Assembly (NCBI RefSeq): GCF_002764115.1
Contig: NZ_CP017944.1
Coordinates: 62,001 to 126,000 of the forward strand
DNA: 64,000 nucleotides
Source of the DNA: Phyllobacterium zundukense
GTDB taxonomy: Bacteria; Pseudomonadota; Alphaproteobacteria; Rhizobiales; Rhizobiaceae
Direction: 5' to 3'
Shown one piece after another: positions 52,914 to 61,498 of this stretch (positions are counted from its first letter, which is position 1; the number at the start of each line of letters is the position of its first letter). The notes beneath the pieces are model-generated. The model was not told the DNA's origin, ran no database searches, and saw nothing but the letters and a program-made list of their open reading frames with translations. A program made the translations under genes and the position numbers.

Positions 52914-53735
52914 ATGACCGCTTCACTGACCAATGCGGCGTTCGGGGGAGGACAATCCTCCCCCGGCGCTGCCGAAGATCAAGAATCGCAGGTAGTCCTG
53001 TCAGCCCGCGGGCTGCGCCGTGACTTTGGTGGTTTCATTGCTGTCAACAATGTCGATCTCGATGTGCAGCATGCCAAGGTGCATGCGCTGATTGGCCCGA
53101 ACGGCGCTGGCAAAACCACGGTTTTCAACCTCCTCACCAAGTTTTTGCAACCATCGAGCGGAACGATCACCCTGCTCGGCCACGACATCACGAAAACTGA
53201 TCCGGCCAAGGTGGCGCGTATGGGTCTCGTGCGCTCCTTCCAGATATCTGCAGTGTTTCCGCATCTGACCGTCCTCGACAATGTCCGCGTCGCCCTGCAG
53301 CGCCCCGGCGGCCTGTCCACCCAATTCTGGCTGCCCATGCGGGCGCTGAACCGGCTGAATGAACGAGCAATGGAACTGATCGAGGCCGTAGGGCTGCAGG
53401 ATGCGCGCAACAACCTCGCCGCGGACCTTTCCTATGGCCGCAAGCGTGTGCTGGAGATTGCGACCACTCTCGCGCTCGACCCTAAAGTGCTGCTTCTCGA
53501 TGAGCCGATGGCCGGCATGGGTCATGAGGACGTGCACATCGTCTCCGATATCATTCGTGAAGTAGCAAGGGACCGCGCCATTCTGATGGTTGAACACAAT
53601 CTGAAAGTGGTCGCCGATCTCTGCGATAAGGTGACCGTTCTCCAGCGCGGCGAAATACTCACCTCAGGCGACTACCGAACGGTCAGCCAGGATGAACGCG
53701 TGCGCGTCGCCTATATGGGGACCGAACATGAGTGA
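52914..53735 (+). CDS. Branched-chain amino acid-type ABC transporter ATPase (LivG-like)
   Basis: A 273-residue ATPase with a ~35-residue N-terminal extension before the usual start VVLSARGLRRDFGGFIAVNN. Walker A is GPNGAGKTT, the signature is LSYGRKRVLEIATTLAL (Tyr in place of the second Gly, usual for LivG), Walker B is VLLLDEPMAGMG and the switch histidine lies in ILMVEHNLKVV. It overlaps the LivF-like gene by eight bases. Confidence 0.93.
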   Translation: MTASLTNAAFGGGQSSPGAAEDQESQVVLSARGLRRDFGGFIAVNNVDLDVQHAKVHALIGPNGAGKTTVFNLLTKFLQPSSGTITLLGHDITKTDPAKVARMGLVRSFQISAVFPHLTVLDNVRVALQRPGGLSTQFWLPMRALNRLNERAMELIEAVGLQDARNNLAADLSYGRKRVLEIATTLALDPKVLLLDEPMAGMGHEDVHIVSDIIREVARDRAILMVEHNLKVVADLCDKVTVLQRGEILTSGDYRTVSQDERVRVAYMGTEHE

Positions 53736-54438
53736 GATGCAGCCCCTCCTCTCCGTGCGAGATCTCCACGCCTGGTATGGCGAAGGCCATGCATTGCACG
53801 GCGTCAATCTCGATATTCATCAAGGCGAAACGGTCACCCTGCTTGGCCGCAATGGTGTCGGCAAGACGACAACACTGCGCTCCATCATGGGGATCATCCG
53901 CAAACGCACCGGCACCATAAATTTCCACGGCAAGGACATGATGCGCGTGCCGCTGCATCGCACCGCCCATGCCGGTATCGGTTTTGTGCCAGAAGAACGC
54001 GGCATCTTCGCCACCCTCTCGGTCGATGAAAACCTCAATCTTCCGCCCATCGTCGCCAAGGGCGGCATGTCGATCGCCGAGATCTACGACCTGTTTCCCA
54101 ACCTCAAGGAACGTCGCAACAGCCCCGGGACGAAGCTTTCCGGCGGCGAACAGCAGATGCTGGCAATTGCCCGCATCCTGCGTACGGGCGTCAAGCTCCT
54201 GCTTCTCGATGAACCGACAGAAGGACTCGCTCCAGTCATCGTCCAGCGTATCGGCGAGGTACTGGTGACGCTGAAGCAGCGCGGCATGACAATCCTGCTC
54301 GTTGAACAGAATTTCCGGTTCGCCAGCAAGGTTGCCGATCGCTTCTATGTGGTCGACCATGGCAGGATCATCGACAATTTTCATGTCAAGGAGCTGCCCG
54401 ACCGCATGACCATGCTCAACGAAGCATTGGGAGTCTGA
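53728..54438 (+). CDS. Branched-chain amino acid-type ABC transporter ATPase (LivF-like)
   Basis: A 236-residue ATPase: LLSVRDLHAWYGEGHALHGV, Walker A GRNGVGKTT, signature LSGGEQQMLAIARILR, Walker B LLLLDEPTEGLAP and switch ILLVEQNFRFA. Its length and the PTEGLAP phrase are typical for LivF. ATG 53728 within the end of the preceding gene is the natural start. It pairs with the LivG-like ATPase. Confidence 0.95.
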   Translation: MSEMQPLLSVRDLHAWYGEGHALHGVNLDIHQGETVTLLGRNGVGKTTTLRSIMGIIRKRTGTINFHGKDMMRVPLHRTAHAGIGFVPEERGIFATLSVDENLNLPPIVAKGGMSIAEIYDLFPNLKERRNSPGTKLSGGEQQMLAIARILRTGVKLLLLDEPTEGLAPVIVQRIGEVLVTLKQRGMTILLVEQNFRFASKVADRFYVVDHGRIIDNFHVKELPDRMTMLNEALGV

Positions 54439-54443
54439 GGACC

Positions 54444-55331
54444 ATGACCATGATCTTCGGCGTTCCCCTCCAAGCTTTTCTCGGACAATTACTGATCGGC
54501 CTGATCAATGGCTCATTCTATGCAATGCTCAGCCTCGGCCTTGCCATTATTTTCGGTCTTCTGCGCGTCATCAATTTCGCGCACGGTGCCCAATATATGC
54601 TCGGTGCATTCGTCGGTTATCTGTTGCTGGCGGAACTCGGCATAGGTTACTGGCCAGCACTCATCATTGCCCCATTGGTTGTGGGTCTTGCGGGTGCCTT
54701 CATTGAACGGGTTGCCCTGTCGCGCCTTTATAACCTCGACCACCTCTACGGCCTGCTTTTCACCTTCGGGCTTGCCCTCGTGATCGAAGGCACATTCCGT
54801 TATTATTACGGATCAGCGGGGCAGCCTTATGCTGTGCCCAGCGCCTTGGCGGGCGGTTACAATCTCGGCTTCATGTTCCTGCCGAAATACCGAGCGTGGG
54901 TAATTTTCGCCTCGCTTGTCGTCTGCCTCGGCACATGGCTGCTGATCGAGAAAACCCGGCTCGGTTCCTACCTGCGGGCTGCGACCGAAAACCCGACGCT
55001 GGTGCGGGCCTTCGGAATCAATGTCCCACTCTTGCTTACCTTCACTTACGGTCTTGGCGCCGGCCTTGCGGGCCTCGCAGGGATAATGGCAGCGCCGATC
55101 TACCAGGTCAGTCCGCTGATGGGTTCGAACATGATCATCGTCGTTTTTGCCGTCGTCGTTGTCGGCGGCATGGGGTCCATTCTTGGCGCCATTATTACCG
55201 GCTACATGCTTGGCATTTTCGAGGGACTGACCAAGGTGTTCTATCCGGAGGCATCCAGTATCGTCGTCTTCGTCATCATGGCGATCGTGCTTCTCGTCCG
55301 CCCGGCAGGCTTGTTCGGAAAGGATACGTGA
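54444..55331 (+). CDS. Branched-chain amino acid-type ABC transporter permease (LivH-like)
   Basis: A 295-residue permease with about eight membrane helices and LivH landmarks: LINGSFYAMLSLGLAIIFGL, RVINFAHGAQYMLGAFVGYL, and VVVVGGMGSILGAIITGYML near the end. A GAGGACC site precedes the ATG. It forms the membrane channel with the LivM-like product encoded two bases downstream. Confidence 0.95.
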   Translation: MTMIFGVPLQAFLGQLLIGLINGSFYAMLSLGLAIIFGLLRVINFAHGAQYMLGAFVGYLLLAELGIGYWPALIIAPLVVGLAGAFIERVALSRLYNLDHLYGLLFTFGLALVIEGTFRYYYGSAGQPYAVPSALAGGYNLGFMFLPKYRAWVIFASLVVCLGTWLLIEKTRLGSYLRAATENPTLVRAFGINVPLLLTFTYGLGAGLAGLAGIMAAPIYQVSPLMGSNMIIVVFAVVVVGGMGSILGAIITGYMLGIFEGLTKVFYPEASSIVVFVIMAIVLLVRPAGLFGKDT

Positions 55332-55332
55332 T

Positions 55333-56316
55333 ATGACACAGGTCACCGTCGCTTCGGCTCCCAAGGAACGCTTTCTGAGCCTTGAAATGGCGCTTATCCT
55401 CGTCGGCATTGCCCTGCTGGTGCTCGCGCCGTTTTACTTCTACCCGGTCTTCCTGATGAAGGTGCTCTGTTTCGGGCTCTTTGCCTGTGCATTCAATCTT
55501 CTCCTCGGCTATACGGGTATTCTTTCTTTCGGCCATGCGGCCTTCTTTGGCGGGGCGGCCTATTTCACTGCCCACGCGGTCAAGGAATGGGGCTTTTCAC
55601 CGGAACTCGGCATTCTCGTCGGTGTGGCCGGGGCGACGGTCCTCGGCCTTATCATCGGCTTTTTCGCCATACGCCGGCAGGGCATTTATTCGACGATGAT
55701 CACGCTCGCATTGGCGCAGATGTTTGCCTTTTTCTGCCTGCAGGCTTCCTTCACCCACGGAGAAGACGGCATCCAAGGCATCCCGCGCGGCCATCTGTTC
55801 GGCTTTATTGATCTCGAACAGCCGCTCAACATGTATTTCTTCGTCCTAGCCGTCTTCCTCATCGGCATATTCATCATCTGGCGCATCATCAATTCGCCCT
55901 TCGGCATGATCCTCAAATCCGTGCGGGAGAACGAACCCCGTGCCATCTCGCTCGGCTATTCGGTCGCCCGCTACAAGCTCGCCGCCTTTGTCATGTCCGC
56001 TGCGCTCACCGGGCTGGCAGGCGGATTGAAGGCAATCGTCTTCCAGTTCGCCACGCTGACCGATGTCAGCTGGCAGATGTCCGGTGAGGTGGTGCTGATG
56101 ACTTTGTTGGGCGGCATAGGAACCCTGGTCGGCCCGATCTTCGGAGCCGCGCTCGTTGCTGCGCTGGAAAATTATCTCGCTACCTCCGAATTCCCGGTGA
56201 CAGTCATTACCGGTGTCATCTTCATGGTTTGCGTGCTTGTTTTCCGCCGCGGCATTATTGGCGAGCTCTATGCCTCGCGCCTTGGCAAGAAGCTCGAAGG
56301 CAAACCCGAGAACTGA
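55333..56316 (+). CDS. Branched-chain amino acid-type ABC transporter permease (LivM-like)
   Basis: A 327-residue permease with LivM landmarks: FACAFNLLLGYTGILSFGHA, FAIRRQGIYSTMITLALAQM, and GGLKAIVFQFATLTDVSW followed by VLMTLLGGIGTLVGPIFGAA. It is the last transporter subunit, followed four bases later by the GMC oxidoreductase gene, which therefore shares the transcript. Confidence 0.95.
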   Translation: MTQVTVASAPKERFLSLEMALILVGIALLVLAPFYFYPVFLMKVLCFGLFACAFNLLLGYTGILSFGHAAFFGGAAYFTAHAVKEWGFSPELGILVGVAGATVLGLIIGFFAIRRQGIYSTMITLALAQMFAFFCLQASFTHGEDGIQGIPRGHLFGFIDLEQPLNMYFFVLAVFLIGIFIIWRIINSPFGMILKSVRENEPRAISLGYSVARYKLAAFVMSAALTGLAGGLKAIVFQFATLTDVSWQMSGEVVLMTLLGGIGTLVGPIFGAALVAALENYLATSEFPVTVITGVIFMVCVLVFRRGIIGELYASRLGKKLEGKPEN

Positions 56317-56320
56317 CCAA

Positions 56321-57910
56321 ATGACCGCATACGACTACATCATCGTCGGAGCAGGCACGGCGGGCTGTGCGCTCGCCAACCGTCTTTCTGAAAACAGGGA
56401 TGTCTCCGTTCTGCTGCTCGAGGCCGGCGGCAAGGACAATTATCACTGGATCCATATTCCGGTCGGCTATCTCTATTGCATTTCCAACCCCCGCACCGAC
56501 TGGTGTTTTTCCACCGAGGCGGAACCAGGCTTGAACGGGCGCACGTTGAGCTATCCGCGCGGCAAGGTGCTGGGCGGCTGCTCGTCAATCAACGGCATGA
56601 TCTATATGCGCGGCCAGGCACGCGACTATGATCTATGGCGTCAAGCCGGTTGTACCGGCTGGGGCTGGGACGATGTCCTGCCCTATTTCAAGAAATCGGA
56701 AGACTATTATCTTGGCGCCGACAGCTTCCACGGCTCGGGTGGTGAATGGCGTGTCGAGGAAGCACGTCTGCATTGGGACATTCTCGATGCCTTTCGTGAT
56801 GCGGCCGAAGCCGCCGGTATTCCGCGTACCGACGATTTCAATCGCGGCGACAATGAGGGCTCATCCTATTTCAAGGTGAACCAGAAGCGGGGCATTCGCT
56901 GGAATACGGCAAAAGCCTTTCTTCGCCCCGCTCGCAAACGGCCCAATCTGACCGTCGAAACCGGTGCACATGTGCGCAAGCTGATCCTCGATGGGCTGGC
57001 TGTCAGGGGTGTCGAGCTTGAACAGGCCGGGACGATCCGTTCGGTCCAGTGCCGGCGCGAAGTCGTCCTTGCGGCGGGTGCCATCGGTTCGCCGCATATT
57101 CTCGAACTCTCGGGCATCGGACGCGGCGATGTCTTGCAGGCCGCAGGCATCGAACCGGTGCTTGAACGGCGCAGCGTTGGCGAGAACCTGCAGGATCACC
57201 TGCAACTGCGCTGTGCCTACAAGGTCACCGGCATTCCGACCCTCAACGAGAAGGCCAACCGGCTTCTCGGCAAGGCCTCGATTGCGCTCGAATATCTCGT
57301 CAACCAGTCCGGTCCTATGTCCATGGCACCGAGCCAACTCGGTGTGTTCACCCGTTCCGACCCATCTTTCGACACAGCCAACCTGCAGTATCACGTGCAG
57401 CCGCTGTCGCTGGAGAAGTTTGGCGAGAGCGTTCATTCCTTCCCGGCATTCACTGCAAGTGTCTGCAATCTGCGGCCAGACAGCCGCGGGACAGTGCATG
57501 TCAAATCACCAGATCACCGCACGGGACCAGCAATCCAGCCAAACTACCTGACCACCGCGAACGATCGTCACGTGGCGGCGGATTCCATCCGCATCACACG
57601 CAACATCGTTGCGCAAAAACCGTTGCAGCGCTTCAAGCCCGAAGAATTCAAACCGGGTCCCGGCTATCAGACCGAAGAAGAGCTGATCGAGGCCGCCGGT
57701 GCGATCGGCACGACCATCTTCCATCCTGTCGGCACCTGCCGCATGGGCGCCGATCCGGAATCTGTCGTTGACCCGCAATTGCGCGTGCGCGGCATTCAGG
57801 GTCTGCGCGTGGCTGACGCCTCAATCATGCCGTCGATCACCTCCGGCAACACCAATTCGCCGACAATCATGATCGCTGAGAAGGCCGCTGAAATGATCGC
57901 TAGAGGGTAG
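56321..57910 (+). CDS. GMC-family FAD oxidoreductase (choline dehydrogenase-like)
   Basis: The 529-residue flavoenzyme shows the GMC order: FAD motif YDYIIVGAGTAGCALANRLS, signature YPRGKVLGGCSSINGMIYMR, second GMC signature AAGAIGSPHILELSGIG, and a C-terminal active-site region with TTIFHPVGTCRMG (His) and SGNTNSPTIMIAEKAAEMI. It oxidises an alcohol group. ATG 56321 is chosen because the longer frame lies within the LivM-like gene. Its place at the end of a Liv-type importer operon suggests that the imported compound carries an alcohol. The last 11 bases overlap the convergent Rieske-reductase gene. Confidence 0.92.
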   Translation: MTAYDYIIVGAGTAGCALANRLSENRDVSVLLLEAGGKDNYHWIHIPVGYLYCISNPRTDWCFSTEAEPGLNGRTLSYPRGKVLGGCSSINGMIYMRGQARDYDLWRQAGCTGWGWDDVLPYFKKSEDYYLGADSFHGSGGEWRVEEARLHWDILDAFRDAAEAAGIPRTDDFNRGDNEGSSYFKVNQKRGIRWNTAKAFLRPARKRPNLTVETGAHVRKLILDGLAVRGVELEQAGTIRSVQCRREVVLAAGAIGSPHILELSGIGRGDVLQAAGIEPVLERRSVGENLQDHLQLRCAYKVTGIPTLNEKANRLLGKASIALEYLVNQSGPMSMAPSQLGVFTRSDPSFDTANLQYHVQPLSLEKFGESVHSFPAFTASVCNLRPDSRGTVHVKSPDHRTGPAIQPNYLTTANDRHVAADSIRITRNIVAQKPLQRFKPEEFKPGPGYQTEEELIEAAGAIGTTIFHPVGTCRMGADPESVVDPQLRVRGIQGLRVADASIMPSITSGNTNSPTIMIAEKAAEMIARG

Positions 57911-59423
57911 CGCGCTCCATCCGCAGCTCCGCCTCCAGGCTTTGCAGATCCCGATAAATGGAGGCCGTGGCGAGAACCCGTCCGTCTGCTTTGTATTGCA
58001 CCGTGCAGTCCTTCCCCTTGATATTTCCGTCGATGACAACCTCATCCCACTTCTCGGCGCGCCCGACATAATTGATCGGGACGTCATAGTGCTGGCTCCA
58101 GAAGAATGGTACGGCCTCGAACTTTTCCTGCCGCCCAAGCATATTGAGTGCAGCGACCTGCCCTTGGCGTTCCGCGACCACCCAATGCTCGACGCGAATG
58201 TTCCGACCGGAATGCGGGTCTGGCCAGCGCGCGATATCACCTGCGGCATAGATTCCCGGCACACTTGTTTCGAGATAGGCGTTGACTACGATACCATCGT
58301 CGATAGCGAGGCCAGCCTGCTCGGCAAGAGCAAGGCGCGGTCGCACCCCGATGCCGGCAACGACGAAATCGGCCTCATGCACGGCGCCGCTCTTCAGCTG
58401 AACTTTCGAGCCTTCAATTGCAACGACCGTATCTTCGAGATGAAAAATGACACCATGCTCTTCATGGAGCACTCGAACGAAATCACCCATCTCCGGTCCA
58501 AGAATGCGCTCCATTGGGTATTTGCCGGGAGCAACGACACGAACCTTGACGTCGCGTGCGCGCAGGGCGGCAGCGACTTCGAGCCCGATGAAGCTGGCCC
58601 CGATCACGACAGCCCGTCGACCGGCCTGTGCGGCGGCAATGATGGCGCGGCAATCATCGAGGCTGCGCAGCGTATGGACGATCGGCTGATCTCCCCCGGG
58701 TATAGTCAGACGTACCGGTTCTGCGCCGGTTGCCAACAGGAGCCGATCATAGGCGATCTTGTCTCCCCCCGCAGTGACGGCATGTCGCCCCGTGACATCT
58801 ATCGAGACGACCTCTGTCCGAAGGCGGAGGTCGATATTCTTCTTGCTGTAGTACTTGTCCGAGCGCAGCGGCATCCATTCTTCCGGCGCGCTGCCGGCCA
58901 GATAATCCTTCGAAAGGTTCGGCCGGTCGACCGGTCCGGCAGTGTCCGCGCTCAGCATGACAATACTGCCCTGGAAATCGTGGCGTCGAAGCATTTCCGC
59001 CGCAGCGAACCCCGCCGCGCCGCCACCGATGATGACGATCCTCTCAGGCGCGGCCGATCGCGATACTGGCGGTATCTCTCTTGGTTCATCGCGTTTGTTC
59101 TCAACGAAGATATGCCCGTCGCGCTTCTCGACGCGCCAGCATGACAAAGGGCTGATCGCAGGTGCCCGGATGGCTTCCCCGCTGCGCAGATCGAAGCAGG
59201 CATGGTGCCAGGGACAGCGAACGGTGTTTCCTACCACCAGCCCATCAATGAGCGGACCGTGATAATGGCTGCAGCGAGCATCGATCGCGAATATCTCATC
59301 CGCAACCTGCAGCAGGAGAACGTCCTGTTTGCCGACATGACCGAGGCACTTGCCTCCATTAAGGGCGGTGACCGGAATGCCCCTTGTCAGATCGGGGCCG
59401 CTGGAGGACTGATCTTCAGTCAT
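57900..59423 (-). CDS. Rieske-FAD pyridine nucleotide-disulfide reductase (AIFM3/AIFL-like)
   Basis: The ~507-residue protein joins an N-terminal Rieske [2Fe-2S] domain, with ligands Cys-x-His in CSHYHG and Cys-x2-His in CPWHHACFD, to an FAD/NAD(P) reductase: VIIGGGAAGFAAAEMLRRHD, YDRLLLATGAEP, AVVIGASFIGLEVAAAL and the FAD motif GIYAAGDIARWP, ending in a reductase C-terminal domain. It resembles the animal AIF-like protein and bacterial ferredoxin reductases that feed monooxygenases. ATG 59423 has GAGGGAG at good spacing; an ATG two codons upstream abuts that site. It converges with, and overlaps, the GMC gene. No oxygenase partner is adjacent. Confidence 0.9.
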   Translation of the reverse strand: MTEDQSSSGPDLTRGIPVTALNGGKCLGHVGKQDVLLLQVADEIFAIDARCSHYHGPLIDGLVVGNTVRCPWHHACFDLRSGEAIRAPAISPLSCWRVEKRDGHIFVENKRDEPREIPPVSRSAAPERIVIIGGGAAGFAAAEMLRRHDFQGSIVMLSADTAGPVDRPNLSKDYLAGSAPEEWMPLRSDKYYSKKNIDLRLRTEVVSIDVTGRHAVTAGGDKIAYDRLLLATGAEPVRLTIPGGDQPIVHTLRSLDDCRAIIAAAQAGRRAVVIGASFIGLEVAAALRARDVKVRVVAPGKYPMERILGPEMGDFVRVLHEEHGVIFHLEDTVVAIEGSKVQLKSGAVHEADFVVAGIGVRPRLALAEQAGLAIDDGIVVNAYLETSVPGIYAAGDIARWPDPHSGRNIRVEHWVVAERQGQVAALNMLGRQEKFEAVPFFWSQHYDVPINYVGRAEKWDEVVIDGNIKGKDCTVQYKADGRVLATASIYRDLQSLEAELRMERATL

Positions 59424-59572
59424 TTTCATCTCCCTCGATAGCGAACAGATTGCAGGCTTGAAGCGAGCAACAGAAGACTAGAGGTCCCCTATCGCCCGAC
59501 CATAATACGACCCGCCACACTGGGAGAAAAGCGGCAATAATAACCGGCCTGTCCTGCAAAGGACCGCAAAGC

Positions 59573-60136
59573 TTAGAACCCGAACGACTGCTGTGCCGGT
59601 TGCACTGGCCCGATATGGACGCCTTCCAGTTCGAGCATGCGGGCCTTAGCGACGGAACCGCCTGGCGCAGAAAAACCACCAACTTTGCCCCCAGCTGCCA
59701 ATACCCGATGGCAGGGAATAATCAGCGGCACCGGATTCCTGGCCATCGCCTGGCCGACATCGCGCGCGGCTTCCGGTCCGGCGCCGAGTTCCTTGGCCAT
59801 CGCACCATAGGTTGTCGTGTGGCCCCAGCCAAGCCGCCGCGTCGCGGCATAGATTCGCTCGAAGAATGGCTCCTGCTCGCCGATGTCCAGCGTAAAGCCG
59901 GAAAAATCGATTTCCTCACCCGCAAAATAACGCCTTGCGGCGGCGACTGCTTCGACCACCTCCGGTGCGGGTGTCCCTGGTTCAGCACCAGGCAACCGGC
60001 GCAATAAATTGCGCTCCGTCGCATCAGCACTTCTTGTCGGCAACTGGAAGCGCGTAATGCCAATATTGTTCCAGGCGATACCGCAGAAACCGCCCGCCGT
60101 TTCGAAGATAAGATAATAATGCACTGTCTGGCCCAT
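59573..60136 (-). CDS. ogt: Methylated-DNA--protein-cysteine methyltransferase (O6-alkylguanine repair)
   Basis: The ~187-residue protein is a suicide DNA repair enzyme that takes the alkyl group from O6-alkylguanine onto its own cysteine. The active site IIPCHRVLAAGGKVGGFSAP (Cys142) and the upstream wing TTYGAMAKELGAG are intact; the N-terminal domain is of the Ogt type without an Ada metal-binding part. ATG 60136 (MGQTVHYYLIFETAGG) is preferred over a longer frame. It stands alone between the Rieske-reductase and Fic genes. Confidence 0.92.
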   Translation of the reverse strand: MGQTVHYYLIFETAGGFCGIAWNNIGITRFQLPTRSADATERNLLRRLPGAEPGTPAPEVVEAVAAARRYFAGEEIDFSGFTLDIGEQEPFFERIYAATRRLGWGHTTTYGAMAKELGAGPEAARDVGQAMARNPVPLIIPCHRVLAAGGKVGGFSAPGGSVAKARMLELEGVHIGPVQPAQQSFGF

Positions 60137-60258
60137 CGTATGGCCCTCGCGTTTCGATCTGCCATGAAAATCGTGCAATAGGAGCCGAAGTTCAACCCGA
60201 TTCCTGCATATGCAGGCAACCGGTGTCACTGCATCTTCATGAGGCATGGAAGCCCTTG

Positions 60259-60312
60259 CTATAACTCACGATCTATTCCATATTGAGTTATAGAAGGGAT
60301 CTCTATAACTCA
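60259..60312. promoter_or_regulatory. Three copies of CTATAACTCA over the fic promoter and start codon
   Basis: CTATAACTCA occurs at 60259-60268, its exact reverse complement TGAGTTATAG at 60284-60293, and a third direct copy at 60303-60312, the last ending on the A of the fic ATG. The first two form a 10-base inverted repeat with a 15-base spacer that overlaps a likely promoter (TTGCTA at 60257-60262, CATATT at 60279-60284). The arrangement looks like an operator for tight repression of fic. Confidence 0.75.
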
Positions 60313-61430
60313 TGCGTTGGAATTGGCAGCAGGCAGACTGGCCGGATTTCACCTACGATACCGCGGCAATGGAGCCCTTGGAAAGGCGATTCCTGCTGCG
60401 TGCGGGCGAGTTCATCGGCGCGTTCCGCCATGTCAGCCTCGACGACCGGGAGATGCTCAAAATTGAGCTAATCAGCGACGAGGCATTAAAAACATCAGAG
60501 ATCGAAGGCGAAATCCTCGATCGTGACAGTCTGCAATCATCGTTGCGGGGCCAGTTCGGCATGGATACAGACACAAAGCGCGTGTCTCCGGCAGAGCGGG
60601 GAATCGCCGAGATGATGGTCGATCTCTATCAAAGCTTCGCCGCTCCACTCACGCATCAAACGCTGTCAGCCTGGCATAAGATGGTCATGGCTGGGCAGCG
60701 CGGTATCCAAATCGGCACTTATCGTGAACACGCTGACCCTATGCAGGTCGTTTCGGGCACTCTTGGTAATCCGAAAATTCACTTTGAAGCCCCCCCGTCA
60801 GAACAGGTGCCGCACGAAATGAATGCATTTATCGGATGGTTCAACGATACGGCGCCGGGCGCAATGAGAACGTTGCCTGCACTGACGCGCGCCGGAATCG
60901 TGCACCTTTATTTCGAGAGCATTCATCCCTTTGAGGACGGCAATGGCCGTATCGGCCGCGCTCTGGCGGAAAAGTCTCTTGCGCAAAACCTCGGCCAGCC
61001 GAGCTTGATCGCGCTGGCCTACACGATCGAACGCGGCCGCAGGGCCTATTACGAGATGCTGGAACGGAGCAATAAGGACAACGAGGTCACGGACTGGCTG
61101 ATCTATTTCGGCGAAACTATCCTTGAAGCACAGCGTAACACGCTTAGACGCGTGGAATTCTATATTGCTAAAGCCCGAATATATGATCAGCTGCGCGGCC
61201 AACTGAATCCGCGCCAGGATAAGGTGATTGCCCGCTTGTTCCGGGAAGGCATTGATGGCTTCAAGGGAGGCCTTAGCGCAGAGAATTATATCAGCATCAC
61301 AAAAGCATCGCGCGCGACCACGACGAGAGACCTGCAGGATCTTGTTGCAAAAGGCGCGTTGGACCGCACTGGCGAGCTTCGGCACACGCGGTATCATTTG
61401 AAGATTTCCGAGAACACTAACCCCGGATGA
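60312..61430 (+). CDS. fic: Fic family protein with N-terminal inhibitory motif and C-terminal winged helix
   Basis: The 372-residue protein has an N-terminal DUF4172-type region (MRWNWQQADWPDFTYDTAAM), an inhibitory helix motif T61-SEI-E65-G66 that fits [S/T]xxxE[G/N] of class II Fic proteins, the catalytic motif HPFEDGNGRIGR (His205), and a C-terminal winged-helix region from about residue 300 (NPRQDKVIARLFREGIDGFK, SRATTTRDLQDLVAKGALDR). Fic enzymes usually transfer AMP to target proteins; the inhibitory glutamate can also support removal of AMP. The unusual triple repeat at its promoter makes self-regulation through the winged helix plausible (inference). It has no separate antitoxin gene beside it. 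Confidence 0.93.
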   Translation: MRWNWQQADWPDFTYDTAAMEPLERRFLLRAGEFIGAFRHVSLDDREMLKIELISDEALKTSEIEGEILDRDSLQSSLRGQFGMDTDTKRVSPAERGIAEMMVDLYQSFAAPLTHQTLSAWHKMVMAGQRGIQIGTYREHADPMQVVSGTLGNPKIHFEAPPSEQVPHEMNAFIGWFNDTAPGAMRTLPALTRAGIVHLYFESIHPFEDGNGRIGRALAEKSLAQNLGQPSLIALAYTIERGRRAYYEMLERSNKDNEVTDWLIYFGETILEAQRNTLRRVEFYIAKARIYDQLRGQLNPRQDKVIARLFREGIDGFKGGLSAENYISITKASRATTTRDLQDLVAKGALDRTGELRHTRYHLKISENTNPG

Positions 61431-61498
61431 GTAGCGTTCGTTCCGGAAGCCCAAGTGGAGCAATTTCGATTACGATCGCTTCAGGCACCCGACCGTGG

